This document shows positions 37,223-45,036 of a stretch of 64,000 nt of DNA, piece after piece. The notes below the pieces were generated by a model. It saw only the letters and a list, made by a program, of their open reading frames with translations. It made no database searches and was not told where the DNA came from. Location of the stretch: NCBI GenBank assembly GCA_041396125.1, contig JAWKZG010000001.1:1050353-1114352 (forward strand), read 5' to 3'. This DNA is from JAWKZG01 sp041396125. Its GTDB lineage: Bacteria > Pseudomonadota > Gammaproteobacteria > Competibacterales > Competibacteraceae. Within the stretch, counting starts at the first letter, position 1. Each line of letters starts with the position of its first letter. The translations under genes were made by a program, and so were the position numbers.

Positions 37223-37333
37223 GGCGAGAAAAGCGGGCGCTGATCGCCTCTCTCGCCCCTCGCGCTTGTTATTGATTTTAAAATAAAAATACCGCCTTTT
37301 TAAACCATTGCAGGCGAAAAAACGCCTGTGTTT

Positions 37334-37367
37334 AATTGTTCCGTGTTCAACTGACAACGGAACAATT
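37334..37367 (+). promoter_or_regulatory. Palindrome in the leader of the AlpA-like gene
   Basis: AATTGTTCCGT (37334-37344) and ACGGAACAATT (37357-37367) form a perfect 11 bp inverted repeat with a 12-base loop, ending 5 bases before ATG 37373. It can be an operator or an RNA hairpin that hides the ribosome site. A second small hairpin (AGGCG-AAAAAA-CGCCT) lies just upstream near 37311-37327. Confidence 0.55.
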
Positions 37368-37372
37368 CAGTC

Positions 37373-37660
37373 ATGGCATTCATTCGTAAACGTGAAGTTG
37401 CCGCCCGCCTGGGTTGCGGTACCACCCACCTGCAAAAACTGATCAATCGCGGCGAGTTTCCGCCCGCCGATACCCATTTGGGCAATGCGCTGAACGCGCC
37501 CGGCTTGTGGTTGGAGTCGCACGTCGAAAACTATATCAATCAACAGCTGCAGAAAAACGGGCCTGACCCCCACCGCATGAATCGCCACATTGCCCGCCTG
37601 AACGGGGAACGTGCGGCAAAACGAGCGAAAAAAAAATCTGCTGAATTGGATGCCGCGTGA
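37373..37660 (+). CDS. AlpA-like helix-turn-helix regulator / excisionase
   Basis: A 95-residue basic protein: MAFIRKREVAARLGCGTTHLQKLINRGEF gives the winged MerR-like helix of AlpA/Xis proteins, followed by PAPxxxG-like GNALNAPGLWLESHVENYI and a lysine/arginine-rich tail (AAKRAKKKSAELDAA). AlpA proteins activate integrase or act as excision factors in P4-type elements. It is transcribed from its own 150 bp leader and is convergent with the XRE gene. Confidence 0.8.
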   Translation: MAFIRKREVAARLGCGTTHLQKLINRGEFPPADTHLGNALNAPGLWLESHVENYINQQLQKNGPDPHRMNRHIARLNGERAAKRAKKKSAELDAA

Positions 37661-37691
37661 TGGGCGTCACAGATGCCAGCGGGCTGGTTGC

Positions 37692-37910
37692 CTATTCTGT
37701 GTTATCAACGCACACGCAGTTCTCACCCTCGAATTTAATTCTGCCGGTCTGGATAAAGGCTTGTTTAAGTGCTCTCACCGTATTTAGCTGTACGCCGCGA
37801 TTGTTTTCAAAATTCGATACAGTGTTTGGCCGTACATCAGCGATGTTAGCCAATTCGCGCACAGTCCAATTCAGGGCCGCTCTAGCCATTTTGCATTGTA
37901 TAGGAGTCAT
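37692..37910 (-). CDS. XRE family HTH repressor
   Basis: A 72-residue protein starting MTPIQCKMARAALNWTVRELAN, with a classic lambda-repressor-type helix-turn-helix (VRELANIADVRPNTVSNFENNRG). The start at 37910 is chosen because the HTH begins right there and the longer frame to 38078 runs through the operator region. It is transcribed away from the plus-strand genes at 38067 onward, and an inverted repeat plus a strong promoter lie between, as in phage-like repressor switches. No dimerisation or peptidase domain is present. Confidence 0.85.
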   Translation of the reverse strand: MTPIQCKMARAALNWTVRELANIADVRPNTVSNFENNRGVQLNTVRALKQAFIQTGRIKFEGENCVCVDNTE

Positions 37911-37913
37911 AAA

Positions 37914-37984
37914 CGATACGTTGTACCTAAAAAGCGATATAAATATTGACAATAGATTTCCGCGACTTATGATACAACGTATCG
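37914..37984. promoter_or_regulatory. Operator-promoter region of the divergent XRE switch
   Basis: CGATACGTTGTA (37914-37925) is repeated in exact inverse as TACAACGTATCG (37973-37984). Further GCGATA half-sites occur at 37933 and 37990. A plus-strand promoter, TTGACA (37946-37951) and TATGAT (37968-37973) with a 16-base spacer, lies between and overlaps the right half-site. The XRE protein probably binds these repeats and represses the rightward genes while controlling its own promoter. Confidence 0.75.
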
Positions 37985-38066
37985 CCAAAGCGATACAAAC
38001 AAGCCTGCCGGGTGTTGGTAGCACTCGACAGGCTCTGACCAATCCACAGATTTTGAGGCTCTGAAA

Positions 38067-38525
38067 ATGGCTGTCCACAATTTACAGCAATCCGTAGAAC
38101 AAACCCATATTCACGATGACGTTTTCAACATTGCCAGCGGTGCGCAACTAATAGATTTGATAGATCAGTTATCCCGTCATCATTCGCAAATGCGGGCCGT
38201 TTGCGACGCGATCAGCGGCGTCGATGATGACGCCATCGCGGGAACATTTTTTCTATTATCCGACATGTCGGAACGCTGCAACCAACTGACCAGCGCATTA
38301 TTAAAAATCACAACCGACGTCACAGCACGGCACTCCACTGTGACGTTTTCAATGGAAACGTATGACAATGCGCAGCTGGGCATTACCACAGTGCGCGCAC
38401 TGGCCGTTATGCTCACCGATTCGGAAACGCGCCAGATCCACACTGAAGCAAATCTGGACGCCATCGCGTGTCTGCTAATTGCCGAGCTGAATCGGGTTGA
38501 AAATTTGTTGGAGCAGCGGGTATGA
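38067..38525 (+). CDS. Unrecognised element protein, helical
   Basis: A 152-residue acidic, mostly helical protein (MAVHNLQQSVEQTHIHDDVFN...), first gene under the strong promoter at 37946-37973. GAGG lies about 11 bases before ATG 38067. It overlaps the next gene by the ATGA pattern at 38522-38525. No family recognised. Position suggests an early gene expressed when the repressor is lifted. Confidence 0.65.
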   Translation: MAVHNLQQSVEQTHIHDDVFNIASGAQLIDLIDQLSRHHSQMRAVCDAISGVDDDAIAGTFFLLSDMSERCNQLTSALLKITTDVTARHSTVTFSMETYDNAQLGITTVRALAVMLTDSETRQIHTEANLDAIACLLIAELNRVENLLEQRV

Positions 38526-38871
38526 CAGGTGGCCACCCATTATTATCTGCGCACTACGCCCCGTATTCAGCATTGCACGCGTTGTTAGAGCGCGTCGCAC
38601 CGCCCCTTGCGGCTACGACTCCAACACCAAAAAATATCGTTATCGTGCCAGTGCTGAGGAGCTTGCGGCCCTGGTGGATAACGCCGACACCGCCCATGAT
38701 GCATTTGCAGTTGGTTTACGTGGCATCGGGCTATTAATTTCCCATTGCAACACTGACGAATTAAACGCCCGCGACTGGAGCAACATTTCCGATCTGCTCA
38801 TTACGTTAGCCGAGGGCGTGTTGGTGACCAGCGATTTAAAACGCCTGGCCAAAAACGCCGAACCGGGATAA
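38522..38871 (+). CDS. Unrecognised element protein, probably frameshifted in an A-run
   Basis: ATG 38522 overlaps the previous stop and reads MTGGHPLLSAHYAPYSALHALLERVA, but this frame loses sense after TPTPKN. The downstream frame (KKYRYRASAEELAALVDNADTAHDAFAVGLRGIGLLISHC) is clearly coding and stops at 38871. The switch point is the six-A run at 38632-38637; one more A would join the frames as PTPKKYRYRAS. Combined length would be about 116 residues. It resembles the previous gene in having a helical, acidic second half. Function unknown. A terminator follows. Confidence 0.6.
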
Positions 38872-38880
38872 CTCCATAAA

Positions 38881-38906
38881 AAAACCCGCTGTTGGGCGGG
38901 TTTTTT
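38881..38906 (+). terminator. Rho-independent terminator
   Basis: AACCCGC (38883-38889) and GCGGGTT (38896-38902) form a stem with a six-base loop, followed by a run of T to 38906. It begins 10 bp after the stop of the 38522-38871 gene and should end that early transcript. Confidence 0.85.
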
Positions 38907-39010
38907 AATTCGGCGTGTGATAGCTGCCGGGGCAATTATTCGCATATCAATTATATAGCGCCCCGCCTCAGCTGTCACGCCTCACATTTTTTGAAACGAG
39001 GTGTTTCATC

Positions 39011-39271
39011 ATGACAACCTTGAACCTGGCGGTTAAACACCGCCATGCTAAACCGTTGCCCATTCCGGCACATTCAACCCACAAATACGCGGTGGCCTGC
39101 GTTCAGCACGACCGCCACGGGCGCGCCATTCACGACCGCCGACTGTCGCGGTATTTTGCAACCAAAGTCGAGGCCTGGCGGGAGGCGCAAAAACTGAAAT
39201 ATCAGGCGTTTGGCCGGGTTTATGTGATTGAAATTGTCCGGCATTGGGGGACATCCAGCCATGAAATTTGA
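39011..39271 (+). CDS. Small basic element protein upstream of the primase
   Basis: An 86-residue basic protein with GAGGTG about 8 bases before ATG 39011. It contains HKYAVACVQHDRHGRAIHDRRLSRYF, a beta-hairpin-like strand pattern, and an aromatic helix WREAQKLKYQAFG. It overlaps the primase gene by 11 bp (39261-39271), so it is translationally coupled and may be a replication accessory or DNA-binding protein. No family recognised. Confidence 0.65.
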   Translation: MTTLNLAVKHRHAKPLPIPAHSTHKYAVACVQHDRHGRAIHDRRLSRYFATKVEAWREAQKLKYQAFGRVYVIEIVRHWGTSSHEI

Positions 39272-42200
39272 ATCAAATTTGGCGGATATCCGCCGTACCT
39301 TGGAACTACTGCATCCAGCGGGTACCGTTTTTGAGATTAGGATTCTCAAAACGGGCCGCAAAAAAACGGTGCGGGGGTATTTCGATAATGTGGATGCTGC
39401 CGCCAAAAACTGCCATTATTGGAATGGCAAGGCCCCGGCGATATACGTGACGCTGAACCCGGTCAACCCCGCCTTATTGGCCCGCTCTGCCAATCGCTTG
39501 GAGTCCTATGCCGAAACCACCACCGTAGATACGGATATACCAGCCCGCCGCTGGCTGTTGGTCGATTGTGACCCGGTCAGGCCGTCCGGTATCAGCAGCA
39601 GCGATGCTGAACACGCGGCGGCACTGGAACGGATTAAATCCATTCGGGCTGCCCTTCAAGAACAGGGCTGGCCGCAACCCGTTGCCGCAGATTCCGGCAA
39701 CGGTGGGCACCTGTTGTATCGGATCGAGCTGCCGAACAATCCGGCCAGTGGCCAGCTGGTACAGCGCTGCTTGCAGGCGCTGGCGCAAAAGTTCGATGAT
39801 GAACAGGTGACGGTTGATACCAGCGTGTTCAATGCCGCCCGCATTACCAAAATTTACGGCACGCTGGCCAGAAAAGGCGACAGCACACCGGAGCGCCCGC
39901 ACCGCCTGGCGCGGCTATTGAACGTACCGGAAACGGTAACCCCGGTACCGCATGAACAATTGCAGGCGCTGGCCGCGCAATTTGTCGAACCGGCAGAAAA
40001 GCCCAAACCGGCCCGCCAGTCGCCAGCGGGCAACGGTTATTTTGAACAGGTCAACGCGGCGGCAATGCAGCAGCTGGCGGTTTGGGTACCAGCGCTGTTT
40101 GACGCAAAAGCGCGACCGTATAAGCAGGGGTTTCGGGTGCGGTCGACCGATTTGAACCGCTCGCTGGAAGAGGATTTAAGCCTGCAGCCGGGCGGCATCC
40201 GCGACTTTGGCACTGAGACGGGATTGACACCGGTTGATACGGTGCTGGCATTCGGATCAGCCCGTACCGCGCTCGATGCGGCGAATTGGTTGGCTGAACA
40301 GTTGGGCATTGAGCGACCCCAGCGCACGGCCACCGTGACCCCGATAAAAACCCGCCAAAAACGATCGACTACCCGTACTGATAAATCGCCAGAGCGCCCG
40401 CCCTTCTACGCCATTCGGTACGGGTGCATGACCCACCTGAAACCCAACCGGGACGCGTCAGAACCCGTCCCCGTCCCCTTGTGTAATTTCACCGCTGAAA
40501 TTATCGAAGATGCAATTCTGGATGACGGCAGTGGCGAACCGAAACGGCTGATGACCGTTAGTGGCAAACTGGCGGGCGGGCACCCATTACCAAAAATTGA
40601 AATTGAATCCGACCGGTTTGCGAATATGAATTGGGTGTCCGCCCGCTGGGGAAGCCGGGCAATTGTGTATGCGGGTATGGCGCAAAAGGATCATTTGCGC
40701 GCGGCGATTCAGTGGCTATCCAGCCCCACCGAGCGGCATATTTACGCCCACACCGGCTGGCGACAGATGGCCGGTGAGTGGTGCTATTTGCACCAGGCCG
40801 GGGCCATCAGTGCGACCGGCAACCGGCAGAATGTGGAAGTGGAATTGCTCGGCAGTTTAGCGGGTTACGCTTTGCCCGCCCCGCACCCCGATCGCTCGGC
40901 GATTTCCGCCAGTGTTCAGCTACTGGCGATTGCCCCCCTGTGGTTGTCCGCGCCCGTGTTTTTGGGCGTGTACCGAGCGGTACTAACCGAAATGCACCCG
41001 GTCGATTTTTCGCTGTTCCTGGCCGGGGCGACCGGTTGCCGTAAATCGGAGCTGGCGGCGCTGGCACAAGCCCATTACGGGCCGGAATTCCACGGCAAAC
41101 ATTTACCGGCCAGCTGGTCGAGCACCGGCAATGCACTGGAACGCCTGGCCTTCACCACCAAAGACGCGCTGCTGACCATTGATGATTTCGCACCGGGTGG
41201 CAACCAGACGGACGTGAACCGGCTGCACCGTGACGCAGACCGCATTTTACGGGCGCAAGGCAACCGCGCGGGCCGCGCCCGCATGAAAGGCGATGGTGGC
41301 TTGCAAGCGACTTACCACCCGCGCGGCCTGATTCTAGCTACTGGGGAAGATATTCCACGCGGGCAGAGCGTCCGCGCCCGGCTGCTGATTTTCGAAATGG
41401 ACGGCAGCAGCGTCGATTTGGGAGTCCTGACCCAACTGCAGGCGCATGCCCGCGCTGGCCTGCTGGCTCAATCTTTGGCGCTGTTTATCCAGTGGTGCGC
41501 CAAACGCATGGATGAACTGAAAACGCAACTGCCCGCCCGCGCGCGGGAATTGCGCGGCGCGGCGGCTGCACTGACGGCCCACAGCCGCACCCCGGATATT
41601 GTCGCCAGCCTGTATCTGGCCGCTGAGGTGTTCGCCGCGTTTGCTGCCGAGCAGGGGGTTGAGCTGGGGCCGGACTGGCTGGCGCGCATCTGGACGGCGC
41701 TGCTGGCCGCTGGTGAACGGCAGGGGCAATTTCAGCACGAACAGGAACCTGCCAGCCGGTTTGTCGAGTTGATCCGGGCAGCCTTGTCATCGGGCCGCGC
41801 CCATCTTGCCCCGGTTGATGAACCGGACAAAGACACCGCTGATGCAGCATACGGCAACGAGCGTGACGGCGCATTGGGCTGGCGCATTTACAATTTCGGC
41901 AGCGGTGAGTATGCGCGCACTGAATGGCACAGCCAGGGGGCGCGGATCGGTTGGTATGACGGTGATGACATTTTCCTGCACCCCGAGAACGCCTACACTG
42001 CAGCGAAACAACTAGCCCAGGATCAAGGCGAAACTTTACCGGTTGCCCAACGCACGATGGCTAAGCGGTTGCTGGAACGTGGCCTGCTGGCCACCTATGA
42101 GACCGACGGGTCACATAAACGCGCATTAACACGTAAAACAATCAATCGCACACAGCGGCGTGTTCTCCATTTTCTACGCGCGACTGTAGTATCAGATAGC

Positions 42201-42335
42201 GGTCTTTCCGGTCTTTCCGGTCTAGAGAGTAATAAAAACAATGAGATAGAATGCGATTTTGAAGACCGGAAAGAAATTTTACCGGTCTTAGAAAATAATT
42301 ACCGGTCTAATTCGGATGATGTGGAGCGTATTTAA
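39261..42335 (+). CDS. Replication protein: archaeo-eukaryotic-type primase domain plus DUF927-like helicase/ATPase
   Basis: A 1024-residue protein, the likely replicase of the element. ATG 39261 follows a GGGGGA ribosome site. The N-terminal part (about 1-210) looks like an AEP primase: WLLVDCDPVRP (metal-binding DxD), SGNGGHLLYRIELP and FNAARITKIYGTLARKGD. The middle and C-terminal part resembles DUF927 ATPases, with Walker A GATGCRKSELAALA (about residue 587) and Walker B ALLTIDDFAPGG (about 637). The 3' end encodes iteron-like DNA (42201-42308). The TubC-like gene starts at its stop (TAATG). A single-polypeptide primase-helicase fits phage satellites and some plasmids. Confidence 0.85.
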   Translation: MKFESNLADIRRTLELLHPAGTVFEIRILKTGRKKTVRGYFDNVDAAAKNCHYWNGKAPAIYVTLNPVNPALLARSANRLESYAETTTVDTDIPARRWLLVDCDPVRPSGISSSDAEHAAALERIKSIRAALQEQGWPQPVAADSGNGGHLLYRIELPNNPASGQLVQRCLQALAQKFDDEQVTVDTSVFNAARITKIYGTLARKGDSTPERPHRLARLLNVPETVTPVPHEQLQALAAQFVEPAEKPKPARQSPAGNGYFEQVNAAAMQQLAVWVPALFDAKARPYKQGFRVRSTDLNRSLEEDLSLQPGGIRDFGTETGLTPVDTVLAFGSARTALDAANWLAEQLGIERPQRTATVTPIKTRQKRSTTRTDKSPERPPFYAIRYGCMTHLKPNRDASEPVPVPLCNFTAEIIEDAILDDGSGEPKRLMTVSGKLAGGHPLPKIEIESDRFANMNWVSARWGSRAIVYAGMAQKDHLRAAIQWLSSPTERHIYAHTGWRQMAGEWCYLHQAGAISATGNRQNVEVELLGSLAGYALPAPHPDRSAISASVQLLAIAPLWLSAPVFLGVYRAVLTEMHPVDFSLFLAGATGCRKSELAALAQAHYGPEFHGKHLPASWSSTGNALERLAFTTKDALLTIDDFAPGGNQTDVNRLHRDADRILRAQGNRAGRARMKGDGGLQATYHPRGLILATGEDIPRGQSVRARLLIFEMDGSSVDLGVLTQLQAHARAGLLAQSLALFIQWCAKRMDELKTQLPARARELRGAAAALTAHSRTPDIVASLYLAAEVFAAFAAEQGVELGPDWLARIWTALLAAGERQGQFQHEQEPASRFVELIRAALSSGRAHLAPVDEPDKDTADAAYGNERDGALGWRIYNFGSGEYARTEWHSQGARIGWYDGDDIFLHPENAYTAAKQLAQDQGETLPVAQRTMAKRLLERGLLATYETDGSHKRALTRKTINRTQRRVLHFLRATVVSDSGLSGLSGLESNKNNEIECDFEDRKEILPVLENNYRSNSDDVERI
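42201..42308. repeat. Iteron-like cluster inside the 3' end of the primase gene
   Basis: GGTCTTTCC is repeated as a tandem at 42201-42223 (minus strand reads AGACCGGAA). AGACCGGAA also occurs near 42263. TTACCGGTCT occurs at 42279-42288 and again at 42299-42308. All share the core of the iterons found in the downstream repeat units and all have the AG flank on the AGACCGGTAA strand. Confidence 0.65.
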
Positions 42336-42964
42336 TGACCCCTGGCCCACTGATCCAGGCGCTGTCCAATCGGGGTATTCGCCTGGCCGTTGAAGGTGAC
42401 GGGCTGCTGATCCAGCCCGCCAGCCGGTTACGACCGAAAGACCGGGCGCTGTTGCTCAAACGCAAACCGGCGTTGCTGGCCTGGCTGAACCGGCCCCGGC
42501 CTGTTGTCTGCCGGGCTGATGTTGAACAGTGTTATCCGCCCCGGTTGCCGCTGTCTGAGGGGTGCGCTGTGCTGCTGACCGCTGTGCTGGATCATGCACA
42601 GCCCGCAACAGGCCATGACCCTGGGGATTGGCCCGACTTGTTGCACCGGCCAACCCTGCTCGCATTTGCACGCGCCCTGCTGGCGACCGGTGAGATTGTA
42701 CCGACAGCCCCCGCTGTTGAAGGCCAGCCCGCCCGAGTAACCTGCCAGCAGTGCCAGCACTTCCAACCCAACCCGCACAGCCCCCGCCAAGGTATTGGCC
42801 AATGCGTAATCAACTCGCCAGAGGCGCCAGCGGGCACTATCCAGTACCCGCTATCCTGGCGGGGGTATGCTGACCGGGCGCTCTGGCCTGCAGTCGAACG
42901 GTTCTGCCCTGGATACCTATCCAAAACACCGAGATCACGGCATGACCACGAACCCAATCTTTAG
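42335..42964 (+). CDS. TubC-docking-domain-like protein with a C-terminal Cys zinc motif
   Basis: A 209-residue protein. Residues 1-52 (LIQALSNRGIRLAVEGDGLLI ... RALLLKRKPALLAWL) match the TubC N-terminal docking-domain pattern, found both in polyketide/peptide synthetases and in mobile-element proteins. The C-terminal part has CQQCQHF, GQC and RFCPGY, a likely four-Cys zinc site of the kind seen in mobile-element proteins. It overlaps the primase stop by one base and is the intact first copy of a sequence duplicated downstream. Its role is unknown; protein-protein docking with the replicase is one idea. Confidence 0.75.
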   Translation: MTPGPLIQALSNRGIRLAVEGDGLLIQPASRLRPKDRALLLKRKPALLAWLNRPRPVVCRADVEQCYPPRLPLSEGCAVLLTAVLDHAQPATGHDPGDWPDLLHRPTLLAFARALLATGEIVPTAPAVEGQPARVTCQQCQHFQPNPHSPRQGIGQCVINSPEAPAGTIQYPLSWRGYADRALWPAVERFCPGYLSKTPRSRHDHEPNL

Positions 42965-43166
42965 CCGCAATCCAACCCAAAGGACCGGTAATGGACCGGT
43001 AATTACTGCTGAATGGACCGGTAAAAATTATTACCGGTCCCCAAAAATGGCTTATAAGATATTGTTTAAAAGGGTTAAGCCCGCAAGGACCGCAAGGACC
43101 GGTAATTGAGACTACACATATATATATTGTGATTGTGTTGAATTATGCGGTCACTTGGAAGTGACC
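42415..43166 (+). repeat. Tandem repeat unit A (752 bp)
   Basis: Starts within the TubC-like gene at GCCCGCCAGCC and runs through its end, the iteron field 42982-43106 and the AT-rich stretch before 43167. Aligned by eye, unit B begins at 43167 with offset 752 bp. Coding and non-coding parts are both duplicated, with roughly 10 percent difference between units. Confidence 0.85.
42982..43106. repeat. Iteron field of unit A, five GGACCGGTAA sites
   Basis: GGACCGGTAA sites at 42982, 42993, 43015 and 43096 on the plus strand and one inverted site at 43031-43040. The 43015-43040 pair forms a perfect 10 bp palindrome with a 6-base spacer. A degenerate GGACCG copy precedes the last site. All five have G at the first flank position. 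The layout after a replicase gene suggests a replication origin. Confidence 0.75.
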
Positions 43167-43203
43167 GCCCGCCAGCCGGTTACGACCGAAAGACCGGGCG
43201 CTG

Positions 43204-43683
43204 TTGCTCAAACGCAAACCGGCGTTGCTGGCCTGGCTGAACCGGCCCCGGCCTGTTGTCTGCCGGGCTGATGTTGAACAGTGTTATCCGCCCCGGTTGC
43301 CGCTGTCTGAGGGGTGCGCTGTGCTGCTGACCGCTGTGCTGGATCATGCACAGCCCGCGACAGACCCTGACCCTGGGGATTGGCCCGACCTATTACACCA
43401 GTCCACCCTGCTCGCATTTGCACGCGCCCTGCTGGCGACCGGTGAGATTGTACCGACAGCACCCGCTGTTGAAGGCCAGCCCGCCCGAGTAACCTGCCAG
43501 CAGTGCCAGCACTTCCAACCCAACCCGCACAGCCCCCGCCAAGGTATTGGCCAATGCGTAATCAACTCGCCAGAGCGCCAGCGGGCACCATCCAGCACTC
43601 GCTATCCTGGCGGGCTGTATACCGCTCCGGGCGCTCTGGCCTGCAGTCGAACGGTTCTGCCCCGAATTCCTATCCAAACATAA
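43204..43683 (+). pseudogene. Truncated second copy of the TubC-like gene
   Basis: Nearly the same protein as residues 36-165 or so of the 42335-42964 product, from LLKRKPALLAWLNRPRP to CQQCQHFQPNPH. It lacks the first 27 or more residues of the docking domain and has no ATG; only CTG or TTG codons could start it. Near 43575 one G is missing relative to copy A, so the C-terminal zinc region is replaced by an unrelated tail. It is a by-product of the tandem duplication. Confidence 0.75.
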
Positions 43684-43735
43684 CGGGAATCCAGCATGAC
43701 CATGAACCCAATCTTTAGCCGTAATCCAACCCAAA

Positions 43736-43849
43736 AGACCGGTAATTACTGCTGATTAGACCGGTAAAATTATTACCGGTCTTCAAAAATGGCTTATAAG
43801 CTATTGTTTAAAAAGGGGTAAGACCGATAAGACCGTAAAGACCGGTAAT
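43736..43849. repeat. Iteron field of unit B, four AGACCGGTAA sites
   Basis: AGACCGGTAA at 43736, 43758 and 43839 on the plus strand and one inverted site at 43773-43782. 43758-43782 is a perfect 10 bp palindrome with a 5-base spacer. Degenerate AAGACCG copies lie at 43820-43838. Every site has A where unit A has G, so both arms of the palindrome changed together. Confidence 0.75.
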
Positions 43850-43909
43850 TGAAGGTACACATACATATATTGTGATTGTGTTGAATTATGGGGTCACTTG
43901 GAAATGACC

Positions 43910-43981
43910 GTTCGCCAGCCGGTTACGACCGAAAGACCGGGCGCGCTGTTGCTCAAACGCAAACCGGCGTTGCTGGCCTGG
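43910..43981 (+). repeat. Partial repeat unit C
   Basis: The first 72 or so bases of the unit recur a third time (CGCCAGCCGGTTACGACCGA onward to GCTGGCCTGG), with a 2-base GC insertion near 43942. Similarity stops at 43981, where an AT-rich sequence with stop codons follows. It marks the truncated end of the tandem array. Confidence 0.8.
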
Positions 43982-44389
43982 TTAAATAAGCCCCCCTTTG
44001 CCTAATTAAAAAGGTACTTACCAGCAGAATCTAAGCTGCGAAAGCGGGAAGCGCAGGTTTTTTGCAGACATTTCAGCTCTATGGGGGGTTGTTGTGTCTT
44101 ACCGCTCTGTTGCCAAGGTGCCGCCCTGAGCGCAGGCGGGCAGGACGGGAGCCGCTGTTTAAGGTGCCGCCCTGAGCGCAGGCGGGCAGGACGGGGCCGC
44201 AAGTAGCAAATAAATGGCGAGCGCATGGCCGGGACCATGATAGGCGGCTGACGGTTGCACCTTCCATTGCTGTTGGAAAGGCATGGCGTTATCCTAGAAA
44301 ATAGTTCAGTTGTTAAGGAAATACTGAACACTGACAGGCACGCTCACAAGTTCAAAATCTTAAACAACAAAAAAGGCAGAGGATTCGTT
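43982..44389. other. Gene-free interval after the repeat array, with a 35 bp direct repeat
   Basis: I see no gene in these 400 or so bases. A 35 bp sequence beginning AAGGTGCCGCCCTGAGCGCA occurs twice exactly, at 44115-44149 and 44161-44195, 46 bp apart. Each copy contains internal symmetry (CCGCCCTGAGCGCAGGCGGG), so each can fold into a hairpin. Role unknown; candidates are an RNA structure, a recombination site or part of the origin. Confidence 0.6.
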
Positions 44390-44653
44390 ATGACAGATCA
44401 TTCAAACTCGAATCTCGGGCGCAAACCTGTTGCTGAGTCACCGCAAACTCGTAACTCACATGAGTTGTACCAGACGCGCACTATTCTTGAACGCCAGCTT
44501 TCTGTTGCTGCACAGAAAGACGCGCAAGCCGTAGCTATTTTAGAACGGGCGCTGGCACTGGTTGAGCAGGTTAGCAGTGCAAAAAACCCACCAATCTTTT
44601 GCAGAAGGGCAGACCATATCCGGTCTGTACTGGCGTTGCTGGATAACCGCTGA
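44390..44653 (+). CDS. Small unrecognised element protein
   Basis: An 87-residue protein from ATG 44390, with AGAGG about 8 bases upstream; a longer frame exists but its start lacks a ribosome site. The core TRTILERQLSVAAQKDAQAVAILERALALVEQVS is a helical, coiled-coil-like segment, and CRRADHIRSVLALLDNR ends it. It overlaps the next small ORF by one base. Function unknown. Confidence 0.6.
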   Translation: MTDHSNSNLGRKPVAESPQTRNSHELYQTRTILERQLSVAAQKDAQAVAILERALALVEQVSSAKNPPIFCRRADHIRSVLALLDNR

Positions 44654-44784
44654 TGAATATTGGTGTTCTCAGTGTAGTGAGCGTGCGACATTACCGACAA
44701 ACGCTGCACTACAGTGGTACAGCACATCCGAATTGTCGCGAGGGTGGTCAGTGGGGCCAGCAAGCGGATTCTGATGCTATGTAA
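44653..44784 (+). CDS. Very small ORF following 44390-44653
   Basis: ATG 44653 shares its A with the previous stop (TGATG). The 43-residue product (MNIGVLSVVSVRHYRQTLHY...) has no recognised domain. Tight coupling is the only support; it could also be chance. Confidence 0.35.
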   Translation: MNIGVLSVVSVRHYRQTLHYSGTAHPNCREGGQWGQQADSDAM

Positions 44785-44809
44785 GTATTGCTGGATGATG
44801 CTTTAGAGC

Positions 44810-44962
44810 ATGCGGGCGCGGTTGCGTGAACGGGTGGCCGATCTGGTTGAACAGTCAGCGCCGTATACACAAAGAATAGCACTGCAGCGGGCATTGGTTG
44901 TGAGTGTTCATGCCTATAACATGCTGAACATGTATTGCGCCTGGCTAGCCGCAAAGATTTAA
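44810..44962 (+). CDS. Small helical ORF
   Basis: A 50-residue frame, MRARLRERVADLVEQSAPYT ... ALVVSVHAYNMLNMYCAWLAAKI, with an amphipathic N-terminal helix and a hydrophobic C-terminal helix. No clear ribosome site. It ends 49 bp before a good terminator, so it is probably the last reading frame of this small operon. Confidence 0.4.
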   Translation: MRARLRERVADLVEQSAPYTQRIALQRALVVSVHAYNMLNMYCAWLAAKI

Positions 44963-45010
44963 TTGATACACGGGCTAACATAGCAGCGTAGAACCTCTAC
45001 TCTCCTTCAG

Positions 45011-45036
45011 AAGCCCGCTCTTTGCGGGCTTTTTTG
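45011..45036 (+). terminator. Rho-independent terminator
   Basis: AGCCCGC and GCGGGCT flank a TCTTT loop and are followed by a run of T. It closes the small-gene operon that starts at 44390. Confidence 0.88.

Larger units (their letters stand above)
43167..43909 (+). repeat. Tandem repeat unit B (743 bp)
   Basis: A diverged copy of 42415-43166: the truncated TubC-like coding region, then iterons at 43736-43849, then a TGTGATTGTGTTGAATTATG stretch also present near 43128-43147 in unit A. The shorter length reflects several small deletions. Confidence 0.85.

Noticed and set aside
44115..44195. Two 35 bp repeats as a CRISPR array
   Set aside because: Only two copies with an 11 bp spacer, no Cas genes, and they lie inside a mobile element.
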